Assembly (NCBI RefSeq): GCF_022662195.1
Contig: NZ_JAKMCS010000009.1
Coordinates: 124,001-188,000, forward strand
Origin: Aestuariivivens insulae
GTDB taxonomy: Bacteria > Bacteroidota > Bacteroidia > Flavobacteriales > Flavobacteriaceae
Length of the DNA: 64,000 bases
Direction: 5' to 3'
Program-made: the position numbers and the translations under genes
Notes under the pieces: model-generated
The model's database searches: none
Seen by the model: the letters and a program-made list of their open reading frames with translations, nothing else
What the model was told of the DNA's origin: nothing
Shown here: positions 36,754 through 45,935 of the stretch, piece after piece
How positions within the stretch are numbered: the first letter of the stretch is position 1
Layout of the letters: every line of letters begins with the position of its first letter

Positions 36754-37899
36754 ATGAGCAAGAAAGTATTATTTATAGACCGAGACGGCACTTTGGTTTT
36801 AGAGCCACCTGTAGACTACCAATTGGATAGTTTGGAAAAGTTGGAATACTATCCCAAAGTCTTCCAATATATGGCTAAAATAGCCTACGAACTGGATTAC
36901 GAATTGGTAATGGTTACGAATCAAGACGGTCTTGGTACCGAATCATTTCCAGAAGACACCTTTTGGCCCACTCAAAATAAGATCATTACTGCCTTTGCAA
37001 ACGAAGGTGTTGAGTTTTCGGCCATACATATAGATAAAACTTTTCCTCATGAGAATGCACCAACACGCAAACCAAGGACCGGATTATTAAACCAATATTT
37101 TTCTGAAGATTACGACCTGGAAAACTCTTTTGTTTTAGGAGACCGTATAACCGATATGGAACTGGCAAAAAACCTAGGAGCGAAAGGCATTTACCTATCG
37201 GAAAATCATGATTTAGGTGTGGGAGGTGATGAAATTGAATCCGAAAAACGAGATATTTTAGACCGTATCGTGTTAACCACAACCGACTGGCGTGAGATCT
37301 ATGAGTTCCTAAAACTACAAGACCGTGTTGCAGAAATTACCCGTAACACCAATGAAACCCAAATCTATATCAAATTAAATTTGGATGGCTCTGGAAAGAA
37401 TGATATCGATACAGGATTATCGTTCTTCGATCATATGCTAGATCAAATAGGGCGTCATGGCGCTATGGATTTAACCATTAAGGTGAATGGCGATTTGGAA
37501 GTAGATGAGCACCATACTATAGAAGACACCATGATAGCGTTAGGAGAACTCTTTAATAAAGCATTAGGAAATAAATTAGGTATAGAACGCTATGGCTTTT
37601 GTTTACCTATGGATGACTGCCTTGCTCAAGTAGCGGTAGACTTTGGTGGAAGAAATTGGCTGGAATGGGATGCCGAATTCAAACGTGAGAAAATAGGGGA
37701 TATGCCAACCGAAATGTTTTTTCACCTGTTTAAGTCCTTTACCGATGGCGCTAAGTGCAATTTAAACATTAAAGCAGAGGGCACTAACGAACACCATAAA
37801 ATTGAAGGCATATTTAAAGCCTTTGCCAAAGCCATGAAAATGGCGGTAAAGCGAGATGCCAACAACATGTTTTTACCAAGTACTAAAGGCATGCTATAA
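36754..37899 (+). CDS. hisB: bifunctional histidinol phosphatase / IGP dehydratase
   Basis: This 381-aa fusion has a HAD-type histidinol-phosphatase domain (about 1-170, with FIDRDGTL at the start and [11 protein letters not shown] later). An imidazoleglycerol-phosphate dehydratase domain follows (about 185-381). The latter has the metal-binding motifs DEHHTIED and NEHHKIEG. It therefore carries out two steps of histidine synthesis. The gene ends 15 nt before hisH. Confidence 0.95.
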   Translation: MSKKVLFIDRDGTLVLEPPVDYQLDSLEKLEYYPKVFQYMAKIAYELDYELVMVTNQDGLGTESFPEDTFWPTQNKIITAFANEGVEFSAIHIDKTFPHENAPTRKPRTGLLNQYFSEDYDLENSFVLGDRITDMELAKNLGAKGIYLSENHDLGVGGDEIESEKRDILDRIVLTTTDWREIYEFLKLQDRVAEITRNTNETQIYIKLNLDGSGKNDIDTGLSFFDHMLDQIGRHGAMDLTIKVNGDLEVDEHHTIEDTMIALGELFNKALGNKLGIERYGFCLPMDDCLAQVAVDFGGRNWLEWDAEFKREKIGDMPTEMFFHLFKSFTDGAKCNLNIKAEGTNEHHKIEGIFKAFAKAMKMAVKRDANNMFLPSTKGML

Positions 37900-37914
37900 A
37901 GTAAAATTGAACAC

Positions 37915-38496
37915 ATGAAATTAATTATAATAGATTATGGCGCTGGAAACATTAAAAGCATACAATTTGCTTTTAACCGCTTGGGTTATGAGGCTATTTT
38001 GTCAAATGATCCAGAAGAAATTCTGGCAGCCGATAAAATTATATTTCCAGGTGTAGGCGAAGCTAGCAGTGCTATGGCTATGCTTAAAGAAACAGGGTTA
38101 GACACGCTAATACCTAAGTTAAAACAACCTGTTTTAGGAATTTGTCTGGGTATGCAATTACTTTGTGAGTTTACCGAAGAAGGGAACACCAGGGGGCTAG
38201 GTATTTTTAAAACAGTAGTAAAACGATTTGATAATGCAGCAAAAGTGCCCCAAATGGGCTGGAATGTTATAAAGGATTTAAAATCTAAGCTATTCAAAGG
38301 TATTAAAGAAAAGGAATACATGTATTTAGTGCATAGTTACTATGCAGAACATTGCCCAGAAACCATTGCAACCACCGATTATGGTTTAAATTATGCATCT
38401 GCATTGCAACATAAAAACTTTTATGGGGTTCAATTTCATCCGGAAAAGAGTAGCTTAGCAGGAGAGCAAATTTTAAAAAATTTTTTAGAACTATAA
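37915..38496 (+). CDS. hisH: imidazole glycerol phosphate synthase, glutaminase subunit
   Basis: This 193-aa class I glutamine amidotransferase supplies ammonia to HisF. The nucleophile is the Cys in LGICLGMQLL (about residue 80), and the His-Glu pair is in VQFHPEKSS near the C-terminus. The N-terminal IIDYGAGNIKS is typical. HisF lies two genes downstream, with hisA between. Confidence 0.95.
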   Translation: MKLIIIDYGAGNIKSIQFAFNRLGYEAILSNDPEEILAADKIIFPGVGEASSAMAMLKETGLDTLIPKLKQPVLGICLGMQLLCEFTEEGNTRGLGIFKTVVKRFDNAAKVPQMGWNVIKDLKSKLFKGIKEKEYMYLVHSYYAEHCPETIATTDYGLNYASALQHKNFYGVQFHPEKSSLAGEQILKNFLEL

Positions 38497-38606
38497 TGCT
38501 GTTATTCTGATTAACATTATGCCGACAGGCAGTTGCTTTAGAATCTCAATAAAATAAAGACCAATAATAAAAACTGAACTAAGTTTAGTTTGACAAAATA
38601 TTCAAC

Positions 38607-39341
38607 ATGAGAATCATACCAGCCATAGATATTATAGAAGGCAAATGCGTACGTTTAACCAAAGGCGATTACGATACCAAAAAAGTGTATAATGAAAACC
38701 CTTTAGAAGTAGCGAAACAGTTTGAAGATTCAGGCATTCAATATTTACATTTAGTAGATTTAGATGGCGCTAAAGCGCAACACATCGTTAATTACAAAGT
38801 ATTGGAGCAAATTGCCAGTAAGACCAGCTTAAAAATTGATTTTGGTGGCGGCCTTAAAACCAATGAAGATTTGCACATCGCCTTTAACTCTGGCGCAAGA
38901 CAAATTACAGGGGGCAGTATCGCTGTTAAAGACCCTGAAACATTTGAAGGCTGGATATCAAAATACGGAACGGCAAAGATTATTTTAGGTGCCGATAGCG
39001 ACCATGGTAAAGTATCTATAAGTGGATGGACGGAACAAAGCAACGAAGAGGTGATCCCTTTTATAAAAGCCTATCAAAAAAAGAGCATTCAATACGTTAT
39101 CTGTACAGACATTTCTAAAGATGGAATGTTACAAGGGCCTTCTGTGGAACTGTACAAACAAATAATAGCAGAATGTACTAATAGTAGTAGCGGTCAATCC
39201 ATTAAGCTTATTGCTTCGGGAGGGATTTCGTCCATAGAGGAGTTGCCCGTTTTAAAAGAGATAGGCTGTGAAGGTGTTATTATAGGTAAAGCCATCTATG
39301 AAGATAAAATCAGTTTAAAACAATTAGAAAAATTTGTATAA
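38607..39341 (+). CDS. hisA: phosphoribosyl-formimino-AICAR isomerase
   Basis: This 244-aa TIM barrel has the first-strand Asp in [14 protein letters not shown] (about residue 8), the phosphate-binding segment DFGGGLKT and the second Asp in [10 protein letters not shown]. It isomerises ProFAR to PRFAR. A 110-bp gap with a repeat remnant lies between hisH and hisA. Confidence 0.94.
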   Translation: MRIIPAIDIIEGKCVRLTKGDYDTKKVYNENPLEVAKQFEDSGIQYLHLVDLDGAKAQHIVNYKVLEQIASKTSLKIDFGGGLKTNEDLHIAFNSGARQITGGSIAVKDPETFEGWISKYGTAKIILGADSDHGKVSISGWTEQSNEEVIPFIKAYQKKSIQYVICTDISKDGMLQGPSVELYKQIIAECTNSSSGQSIKLIASGGISSIEELPVLKEIGCEGVIIGKAIYEDKISLKQLEKFV

Positions 39342-39350
39342 AATCAATTT

Positions 39351-39375
39351 GTCATTCCCATCTAAACGGGAATCA
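39351..39375. repeat. small palindrome between hisA and hisF
   Basis: GTCATTCCCATCTAAACGGGAATCA: arms ATTCCC (39354-39359) and GGGAAT (39368-39373). It is of the GTCATTCCC type common in this phylum. Confidence 0.55.
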
Positions 39376-39407
39376 TTTTGAGACAAAACAATTAAGAAAA
39401 TTTATTA

Positions 39408-40163
39408 ATGCTTACAAAACGAATTATACCCTGCTTGGACATTAAAAACGGACGTACCGTTAAAGGCGTTAATTTTGTAGACTTACGCGACGCGGGCGAC
39501 CCAGTGGTTTTGGCCAAACAATATGCCGAACTGGGCGCAGATGAGCTCGTGTTCTTAGATATTTCGGCTACATTAGAGGGCCGGGCGACTGTATTGGATA
39601 TGGTATTGCACGTTGCAGAACAAGTAAACATCCCCTTTACAGTGGGCGGTGGCATTTCTAGCGTAGAGCATGTTAATGATTTATTAAAATGTGGTGCCGA
39701 TAAAGTGTCAATCAACTCATCGGCTGTAAAACGACCAGAATTAATTAACGAACTGGCCGATAAATTTGGGAGCCAGTGTGTTGTGGTTGCCATAGACGCC
39801 AAACAAATTGAAGGAGCTTGGAAAGTACATTTAGCAGGAGGAAGCATTCCTACAGATATCGATTTGTTTGAATGGGCCAAAGAAGTAGAGTTGCGTGGAG
39901 CCGGAGAAATCTTATTCACCTCTATGGACCATGATGGCACCAAAAATGGGTTTGCCAATATGGCTTTAGCACGTTTATCAGACGAATTGAATATACCCAT
40001 CATAGCTTCTGGTGGCGCTGGAACTGTTCAGCATTTTGTAGACACCTTTAAAGAAGGAAAAGCCGATGCAGCCTTGGCTGCCAGTGTATTCCACTTTGGA
40101 GAAATACCAATTTTAGAATTAAAAGAAGAATTAAAAAAGAGCAATATACAAGTACGATTATAA
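39408..40163 (+). CDS. hisF: imidazole glycerol phosphate synthase, cyclase subunit
   Basis: This 251-aa TIM barrel combines ammonia from HisH with PRFAR, giving imidazole glycerol phosphate and AICAR. Catalytic aspartates are in [14 protein letters not shown] (about D9) and in [12 protein letters not shown] (about D130). Phosphate-binding glycines are in VGGGIS and SGGAGT. It is full length, with a repeat-bearing gap on each side. Confidence 0.95.
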   Translation: MLTKRIIPCLDIKNGRTVKGVNFVDLRDAGDPVVLAKQYAELGADELVFLDISATLEGRATVLDMVLHVAEQVNIPFTVGGGISSVEHVNDLLKCGADKVSINSSAVKRPELINELADKFGSQCVVVAIDAKQIEGAWKVHLAGGSIPTDIDLFEWAKEVELRGAGEILFTSMDHDGTKNGFANMALARLSDELNIPIIASGGAGTVQHFVDTFKEGKADAALAASVFHFGEIPILELKEELKKSNIQVRL

Positions 40164-40171
40164 ATTGAACT

Positions 40172-40266
40172 GTCATTCCTGCGTGTTACCCTGAGCTTGT
40201 TGAAGGGAAGCAGGAATCCACTATAAATTGAACTGAAAATTTAAAGATTCCTGCCAATGCAAGAAT
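40172..40266. repeat. two stem-loops between hisF and hisIE
   Basis: ATTCCTGC (40175-40182) pairs with GCAGGAAT (40210-40217). A second hairpin, ATTCCTGC (40247-40254) with GCAAGAAT (40259-40266), overlaps the ATG at 40265. The repeat therefore supplies that ATG, which argues for the next one at 40277. Confidence 0.65.
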
Positions 40267-40276
40267 GCCAAAAATT

Positions 40277-40870
40277 ATGGAAGTAAAATACGATTCAAAC
40301 GGACTAATCCCAGCCATCATTCAAGATGCCACAACAAAAACAGTGCTCATGCTGGGTTATATGAATGAAGAAGCTTACCAAAAGACTCTTGAAACCAAAC
40401 TAGTAACCTTTTTTAGCCGAAGCAAGCAGCGCTTATGGACCAAAGGGGAAGAAAGCGGAAACGTGTTAAATCTGGTAAGCATTAAAAACGATTGCGATAA
40501 CGATACCTTACTCATTCAAGTTAATCCAGAAGGTCCAACTTGCCACAAAGGAACTGATAATTGCTGGGGTGAAGACAACAAGCCGTCTTATGGTTTTTTC
40601 TCAACTTTAGAGGAAGTCATCGCAGAGCGGGTAGCCAATAAAGACACTAATAAATCTTATGTGGCTAGCTTATTCGCGAAGGGCATCAATAAAGTGGCTC
40701 AAAAAGTAGGAGAGGAGGCTGTAGAGACCGTTATTGAAGCTATGGATAATAACGACGACCTGTTTTTATACGAATCGGCAGACCTGTTGTTCCATTACCT
40801 TATGTTACTACAAGCTAAAGGGTTTACCTTAAAGGATATTGAAGCCGAACTAAAGAGCAGACACAAATAA
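40277..40870 (+). CDS. hisIE: bifunctional PR-AMP cyclohydrolase / PR-ATP pyrophosphatase
   Basis: This 197-aa fusion has HisI (residues 1-about 105; FFSRSKQRLWTKGEESGN, CDNDTLLIQV, zinc cysteines in PTCHKGTDNCWG). HisE follows (about 110-197; EEAVETVIEA, the helical pyrophosphohydrolase motif). It carries out the second and third steps of the pathway. An ATG at 40265 would add four residues but lies in a repeat hairpin. This is the last gene of the his operon. Confidence 0.93.
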   Translation: MEVKYDSNGLIPAIIQDATTKTVLMLGYMNEEAYQKTLETKLVTFFSRSKQRLWTKGEESGNVLNLVSIKNDCDNDTLLIQVNPEGPTCHKGTDNCWGEDNKPSYGFFSTLEEVIAERVANKDTNKSYVASLFAKGINKVAQKVGEEAVETVIEAMDNNDDLFLYESADLLFHYLMLLQAKGFTLKDIEAELKSRHK

Positions 40871-40912
40871 GCTAAAATTTTTGATGTTGCTAATAATCTA
40901 ATATGGCTAACA

Positions 40913-40948
40913 AAAAAAAGGCATTATTTTTTTAAGAATAATGCCTGC
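40913..40948 (-). terminator. terminator of the minus-strand membrane protein gene
   Basis: AGGCATTATT (40919-40928) and AATAATGCCT (40937-40946) form a 10-bp stem. On the minus strand a T8 run follows, so it serves the leftward gene at 40975-41412. Confidence 0.75.
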
Positions 40949-40974
40949 TATATTTAGATTTATTAATGGCCTAG

Positions 40975-41412
40975 CTATATAATCCACCCTTTGGCAATGG
41001 CTTTTTTAGACAGTATCACTAATAATATCCCTACTATGGGAATCATTATTGTCATTGCAATTACAAAAGGCCCATAGGTTATTGAAGAATCTGAAACAAA
41101 TAAATTGTGAAACATTTGCACGATTATACCCAATAACGAAATTAAAAATAAGCCTTTGGCCCATTTTTTTCTTAGCAATAATCCTATACAGCCCAATACG
41201 CCTCCCCACACCGCAAAAGCAAAAGCAGCCGTGTACCAGGCTGGTAAATTAGTAAAAACTTCTAGCTGTTCAGCAGAATATTGGGACTTGAAACTTTCTG
41301 TCATATAAGCTTGTCCAACGTATTGCATAGCTCCCATACCATTCCAGATAAGCGCTAATATGCTTACAATCCAAAACCAAATGGGTGGTTTGCCTGTAGA
41401 TGAATTTGTCAT
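40975..41412 (-). CDS. small multi-pass membrane protein
   Basis: This 145-aa protein has four predicted transmembrane helices (about residues 11-29, 57-80, 84-104 and 113-137) and few charged residues. Nothing marks an active site. Similar short four-helix proteins occur in Bacteroidota, sometimes misnamed sugar transporters. It is a lone gene with its own terminator, divergent from the truA-like gene. Confidence 0.75.
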   Translation of the reverse strand: MTNSSTGKPPIWFWIVSILALIWNGMGAMQYVGQAYMTESFKSQYSAEQLEVFTNLPAWYTAAFAFAVWGGVLGCIGLLLRKKWAKGLFLISLLGIIVQMFHNLFVSDSSITYGPFVIAMTIMIPIVGILLVILSKKAIAKGWII

Positions 41413-41512
41413 AATAATGTCATATTTTAGGTTAGTGAAACAATACTACAATTTATAAAAATTTTGCTACAGTTGATAAAAGAGTGTACTTTCGGCTCGT
41501 AAAAAACACCAA

Positions 41513-42289
41513 GTGAAAAAGTACTATTACGTCATTACCATTCAGTATTTGGGCTACCGTTTTCATGGTTGGCAAAAACAGCCCAATGTAAAAACGCTTC
41601 ATTTAATGGTAGACAGAACCTTAAATTATATACTGGAAGGCAAACCGTTTAAAAGTCTTTGTGCCGGACGTACCGACGCTATGGTTTCAGCAGAAAATGC
41701 CGCCTTTGAACTTTTTCTATCTGAACCCATCGAAGATGAAAAGGCCTTTTTAGCATTGTTCAATTACAACCTTCCGCAAGATATCCGGGCACTTGACATT
41801 AAGGAAGTTGATGAAAAATTCAACATCATTCAACATTCAAAAATAAAAGAATACAATTATCTTTTTACCTATGGTGAAAAGTGCCATCCGTTTTGTGCCC
41901 CCATAATGACAACTATTTTGGATGATTTGGATATTGACATCATGAAACAGGGCGCCAAACTATTTGAGGGCGAGCATTTTTTTAAATCGTATTGCTATAA
42001 ACCCACCAATAATGGGGTTTATACCCGGGAAATAATGTTGTCTGAATTGATTGAAAACACGGTCTATAAAGCCAATTACTTTCCTGATAAAACATACTTG
42101 TTCCGCGTTAAGGGCAAAGGGTTTATGCGTAACCAAATACGGTTAATGATGGGGACGTTAATCGATTTAGGTAAAGGCAAACTATCTCTAGAAAATATTG
42201 AAAATAGCTTGCGTCCAGATAGCCAGACGAGGATGGACTATGTAGCACCAGCATCGGGGTTAATCCTAAAAAATATCGATTTTTTATAG
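41513..42289 (+). CDS. divergent TruA-family tRNA pseudouridine synthase
   Basis: This 258-aa protein has the TruA layout: an N-terminal YYVITIQYLGYRFHGWQKQP, the catalytic motif AGRTDAMVSA (Asp kept) and a C-terminal FRVKGKGFMRNQIRLMMG. TruA normally reads GRTDAGVHA; here Gly-Val-His is Met-Val-Ser, and the middle is compact. It may act at positions other than 38-40, or on a non-standard RNA. The start is GTG. A promoter-like TACTTTCG lies about 20 nt upstream. Confidence 0.8.
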   Translation: MKKYYYVITIQYLGYRFHGWQKQPNVKTLHLMVDRTLNYILEGKPFKSLCAGRTDAMVSAENAAFELFLSEPIEDEKAFLALFNYNLPQDIRALDIKEVDEKFNIIQHSKIKEYNYLFTYGEKCHPFCAPIMTTILDDLDIDIMKQGAKLFEGEHFFKSYCYKPTNNGVYTREIMLSELIENTVYKANYFPDKTYLFRVKGKGFMRNQIRLMMGTLIDLGKGKLSLENIENSLRPDSQTRMDYVAPASGLILKNIDFL

Positions 42290-42390
42290 GGTATAAAATT
42301 CTCAAAAGTACTTACTGTAAATTGGCAGGCTGAAGAGCTGATCTTTTTAATTATAAACTGAAGCTACTTTTTATTGTTGCCGTACTGTTT

Positions 42391-42689
42391 TTATAATTTA
42401 CTTTTATCGGGATTTTGTCGGTTTGAAAAAAAAGAAAGAATCTCAATATGATTCTTATTTTCCTTATAGTACATTGTATTGAATTTCTTAATAACAACTC
42501 TTCTAATGCCCTTAGTTTCTTATATGGGGAACAAATGCGGGCTTTTAGAGATTAATTTCAAAGTCTTATCAATTTCAACGGAGAGCTTTTCAATTCACGC
42601 TCTGTAAAATATATTTCAAGATACTCATAAGTGTCAGCCAATTCATTCAAAGCTTGCTCAGTCCAATAAATCTTATAACCACTTCCCAT
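42391..42689 (-). pseudogene. decayed RelE/ParE-type toxin
   Basis: Starting at the ATG on plus-strand 42687-42689, the frame encodes YKIYWTEQALNELADTYEYL, a RelE/ParE N-terminus. It runs into a frameshift where an A5 run (AAAAA) seems to have lost one A, near YFTERELKK. In the next frame the toxin sequence continues, meets a TAA after …SPHLFPI, then goes on to the characteristic C-terminus NHIEILSFFSNRQNP. So one frameshift and one nonsense codon break it. The length (299 nt) fits a 300-nt original. It overlaps the antitoxin end by 17 nt. Confidence 0.85.
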
Positions 42690-42906
42690 ATATGCTTTCG
42701 GCATCAGAATTTGGTTTCAATTTCCCGTTTTTGGCATCAGAGATCCCTAATTCGATTGACTCTTTTTCAGCATTAGATATTTTGTCCCACCAATCCTTGG
42801 TTTCGTTTTTCCTTAACTCCATAATTTTCTGAATTAAGGCACTGTCTTCCAATGTTGTTAACCATTGAATTAGTTCAATTTTTGCATTTTGAATATTCGT
42901 TCCCAT
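42673..42906 (-). CDS. antitoxin-like protein paired with the decayed toxin
   Basis: This 77-aa helical protein (IELIQWLTTLEDSALIQKIMELRKN…) has the size and position of an antitoxin upstream of a ParE/RelE gene. Its end overlaps the toxin start by 17 nt, as in toxin-antitoxin pairs. The frame is intact although the toxin is broken. It has no clear DNA-binding motif, so the subtype is open. Confidence 0.75.
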   Translation of the reverse strand: MGTNIQNAKIELIQWLTTLEDSALIQKIMELRKNETKDWWDKISNAEKESIELGISDAKNGKLKPNSDAESIYGKWL

Positions 42907-43017
42907 AAATCAATTTAGCTTATTTTCATCGAGTTCGCAAATACAGCTAAACATAACTGTTAAAGTTTAAATTAACCCACGACTTTTTGTATTTTAGAAT
43001 CCTAAAAATAAAATCCT

Positions 43018-43698
43018 ATGAGTATAACAGTACCTAAATCGGCTTTAGATTTTTTCAAAAAACTGGAGAAAAACAATAACCGCGATTGGTTCAACGAGCA
43101 TAAAAAAGAATTTAAGACTATTGAGGCAGAGGTGAAAGAAGTCTACAATGCCATTTTGGAAAACCTCAATAAGCATGATGATATCGACAAACTAAAAATG
43201 TTCCGCATTTATAGGGATGTACGCTTTTCAAAAAACAAATTGCCTTACAAAACCCATTTTGGGGGCGCCTTCCATAGAACAAAGCCTAAGTTAAGAGGCG
43301 GGTATTATTTGCACATTCAGCCCAACAATGAGAGTTTTATTGCTACCGGGTTTTGGGAACCAGCAAAAGAAGACCTCTTGCGAATAAGGAAAGAGTTTGA
43401 AATGGATGATGATGAAATTAGGGAAATCATTAACGAAAAAAACTTTAAAGACATTTGGGGGGGATTTGTGGGCGACGAAGTGAAGACGGCGCCCAAAGGA
43501 TTTAGTAAGGACCATAAAGCCATAGACCTAATTAAAAAGAAGCAGTATATTTTTATTAAAAAATTTACAGACAAAGACGTGTTGGATGCCAATTTCCTGG
43601 CGGAAGTCGATAAGGCATTTAAAGTCATTCGCCCATATTTCGATTATATGAGCGATGTCTTGACTACCGATTTGAATGGCGTGTCACTCATTGAATAA
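43018..43698 (+). CDS. DUF2461-family protein
   Basis: This 226-aa protein belongs, from its motifs, to the DUF2461 group (TIGR02453-like): LDFFKKLEKNNNRDWFNEHKK near the start, MFRIYRDVRFSKNKLPYKTHFG in the middle (about 62-83), and GGYYLHIQP. The family is widespread and of unknown role. No signal or membrane segment is seen. It stands alone, upstream of a hypothetical gene in the opposite direction. Confidence 0.88.
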   Translation: MSITVPKSALDFFKKLEKNNNRDWFNEHKKEFKTIEAEVKEVYNAILENLNKHDDIDKLKMFRIYRDVRFSKNKLPYKTHFGGAFHRTKPKLRGGYYLHIQPNNESFIATGFWEPAKEDLLRIRKEFEMDDDEIREIINEKNFKDIWGGFVGDEVKTAPKGFSKDHKAIDLIKKKQYIFIKKFTDKDVLDANFLAEVDKAFKVIRPYFDYMSDVLTTDLNGVSLIE

Positions 43699-43799
43699 TT
43701 CGTCATTACAAGGAATTAGAGACGAAGTAAAATTATTTATTGAAACTCACGAATTGCCTCACTGCACTTGTAACGACGAATGGATTGATGACCTGCGAA

Positions 43800-44216
43800 C
43801 TATACAGCCGTTAAAAATTCTGGACTTTCAAATAATTGCATGTTGCTTAGCAGGCTTTCCTTAACAATATTCATCATGCGCTTGTTCAGGGCCGAAGAGT
43901 TTTCAATATAAATTGAATACTCTTCCAATGTAAATTGTCCAATAACCATCCCTTTTAGGGAATTCCTGAATTTCATGTCCTTGTGTATGGCATTTTCAAT
44001 ATAATCCACACGCTTTTGTAAGGTTAAACCATAAAAAACAGATTTGTGCTTAGCAACGTAATTTCTAAAAACAGCGATAAACAAATCGTTTTGCAACTTG
44101 ATTACTGGCCGTAATACCAGATTCTGAAAACGCTCGTCACTACTCATATTATCGTTAATGGTCGTAGTTAAAAAATCAGGTCTGGCCTGTTTTAATTTAA
44201 GGTCTCTAGTGTTCAT
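43800..44216 (-). CDS. hypothetical helical protein (138 aa)
   Basis: This 138-aa soluble, mainly helical protein has a conserved-looking centre (LTLQKRVDYIENAIHKDMKFRNSLKGMVIGQFT, about 64-96) and no cysteines. Similar proteins are common in Flavobacteriaceae, and automatic names vary. It converges on DUF2461, and its 3' end reaches into a region with a spurious rightward ORF. Its promoter side faces the tandem-repeat block. Confidence 0.75.
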   Translation of the reverse strand: MNTRDLKLKQARPDFLTTTINDNMSSDERFQNLVLRPVIKLQNDLFIAVFRNYVAKHKSVFYGLTLQKRVDYIENAIHKDMKFRNSLKGMVIGQFTLEEYSIYIENSSALNKRMMNIVKESLLSNMQLFESPEFLTAV

Positions 44217-44380
44217 GATTCGGTGTTTTGATTAAAAATAGAGATTATTAAAACTGATAATGGCATTCGAAATTCTAATTATCAACTAGGTTATCAACAT
44301 TTGGGATTTTTTTATCTTTAAACCCGTATTGAAAAACAAGGCAAGCCTTTATGGAATTACAATAAAAAGTTAGAAGGCCG

Positions 44381-45047
44381 AAGCATGAAGCATGAAGAAA
44401 CAAAGTGGGTAGCAAAATAATTGAAAACACATAGAGCGCACCCAACAACCAATACCCCAATAACCCAATAACTAAATAACTCAATATTAAATAACCTAAT
44501 AACTATATAACTAAGCAATAAAACATTCGTGAATTCGTGGCAAAATAAGCAGGAAGATCGAAGCATGAAGCATGAAGAAACAAAGTGGGTAGCAAAATAA
44601 TTGAAAACACATAGAGCGCACCCAATAACCCAATAACCCAATAACTAAATAACTCAATATTAAATAACCTAATAACTATATAACTAAGCAATAAAACATT
44701 CGTGAATTCGTGGCAAAATAAGCAGGAAGACCGAAGCATGAAGCATGAAGAAACAAAGTGGGTAGCAAAATAATTGAAAACACATAGAGCGCACCCAACA
44801 ACCAATACCCCAATAACCCAATAACTAAATAACTCAATATTAAATAACCTAATAACTATATAACTAAGCAATAAAACATTCGTGAATTCGTGGCAAAATA
44901 AGCAGGAAGACCGAAGCATGAAGCATGAAGAAACAAAGTGGGTAGCAAAATAATTGAAAACACATAGAGCGCACCCAATAACCCAATAACCCAATAACCC
45001 AATAACCCAATAATCCAATAACTAAATATTAAATAACCTAATAAACA
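44381..45047. repeat. 173-180 bp tandem repeat array
   Basis: Four copies begin at 44381, 44561, 44734 and 44914, each opening with AAGCATGAAGCATGAAGAAA. Periods are 180, 173 and 180 bp, and the last copy is partial. Differences fall mostly in the CCCAATAA-type microrepeats. The minus-strand ORFs here (YWVIG repeats) are read-through of the repeat. The 830-bp gap 44217-45047 has no other gene. Confidence 0.9.
44974..45021. repeat. CCCAATAA octamer microsatellite
   Basis: Five perfect CCCAATAA units plus one TCCAATAA lie in the last tandem copy, just before the DUF72 gene. The count varies among the copies (fewer in copies 1-3), as expected from replication slippage. Confidence 0.85.
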
Positions 45048-45935
45048 ATGAAGTTCGGCAGTGTAGACCATCCAGAAAACATCGATTTTACCCTACCAAA
45101 AGACCATCCAGACACCCCACGGGTACTTCAAAAAGTTAAAGACGATAATGTTCCTGAGATTTATGTAGGTTGTGCTAAATGGAACAGGGCAGACCTAAAA
45201 GGGTTCTACCCAAGGGGCACAAAAGACGAATTGGAATACTATTCAAGGCAATTCAACAGTATAGAGCTCAATGCTACATTTTACCACATATTTCCAGCAG
45301 AACAATTTGCTAACTGGTATAAAAAAACACCAGGACATTTTAAGTTCTTTCCAAAGTTAAACCAGGAAATTAGCCACTGGAAACGCCTAAACGACACCAA
45401 AGAAGTGGTGGAGCATTATTTGTATAACGCATCGAACCTTAAAGAAAAGCTAGGGACTGTATTTTTACAAATGCACAATAATTTTGCGCCTAAAGATTTT
45501 GACAGGGTCGTTACTTTTGTAGAAACGTGGCCCAAGGAAATACCGCTGGCTATCGAATTCCGGCATACCGATTGGTACAATGATAAAACGGTTGCAGAAG
45601 ATCTGTATCAATTATTAGAAACCAATAATATTTCCAATGTTATTGTAGATACAGCCGGTAGGCGCGATTTATTGCATATGCGATTAACAAATGCCACTGC
45701 TTTTGTGAGGTATGTAGGTGCCAATCATAAAACCGATTATTCCCGCTTGGACGATTGGGTAGAACGCTTAAAACTATGGAAATCGGAGGGCATTAAAGAA
45801 ATCGATTTTTTCATTCACCAGAATATAGAAAAAGAATCGCCGTTGCTATCGGCATACTTCATAAAGCAAATCAACACCGAGCTAGGCTATAATTTAAAAA
45901 TACCTAACGACAACGACCAGCAAAATCTGTTTTAA
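45048..45935 (+). CDS. DUF72-family protein
   Basis: This 295-aa protein belongs to the DUF72 (YecE-like) TIM-barrel group: IYVGCAKWNRADLKGFYP near residue 36, FNSIELNATFYHIF, FFPKLNQEISHWKR and LGTVFLQMHNNF. Its biochemical role is unknown. The ATG lies at the end of the tandem-repeat block, so its expression signals may be embedded in the repeat. Confidence 0.88.
   Translation: MKFGSVDHPENIDFTLPKDHPDTPRVLQKVKDDNVPEIYVGCAKWNRADLKGFYPRGTKDELEYYSRQFNSIELNATFYHIFPAEQFANWYKKTPGHFKFFPKLNQEISHWKRLNDTKEVVEHYLYNASNLKEKLGTVFLQMHNNFAPKDFDRVVTFVETWPKEIPLAIEFRHTDWYNDKTVAEDLYQLLETNNISNVIVDTAGRRDLLHMRLTNATAFVRYVGANHKTDYSRLDDWVERLKLWKSEGIKEIDFFIHQNIEKESPLLSAYFIKQINTELGYNLKIPNDNDQQNLF

Noticed and set aside
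43676-43864. 62-aa ORF overlapping the end of DUF2461
   Set aside because: It overlaps two better genes, and its composition looks like repeat-derived sequence.
44275-45071. Minus-strand ORFs with YWVIG and CALCVFNYFATHFVSS repeats
   Set aside because: They are translations of the 173-180 bp tandem repeat, with no start context or family resemblance.
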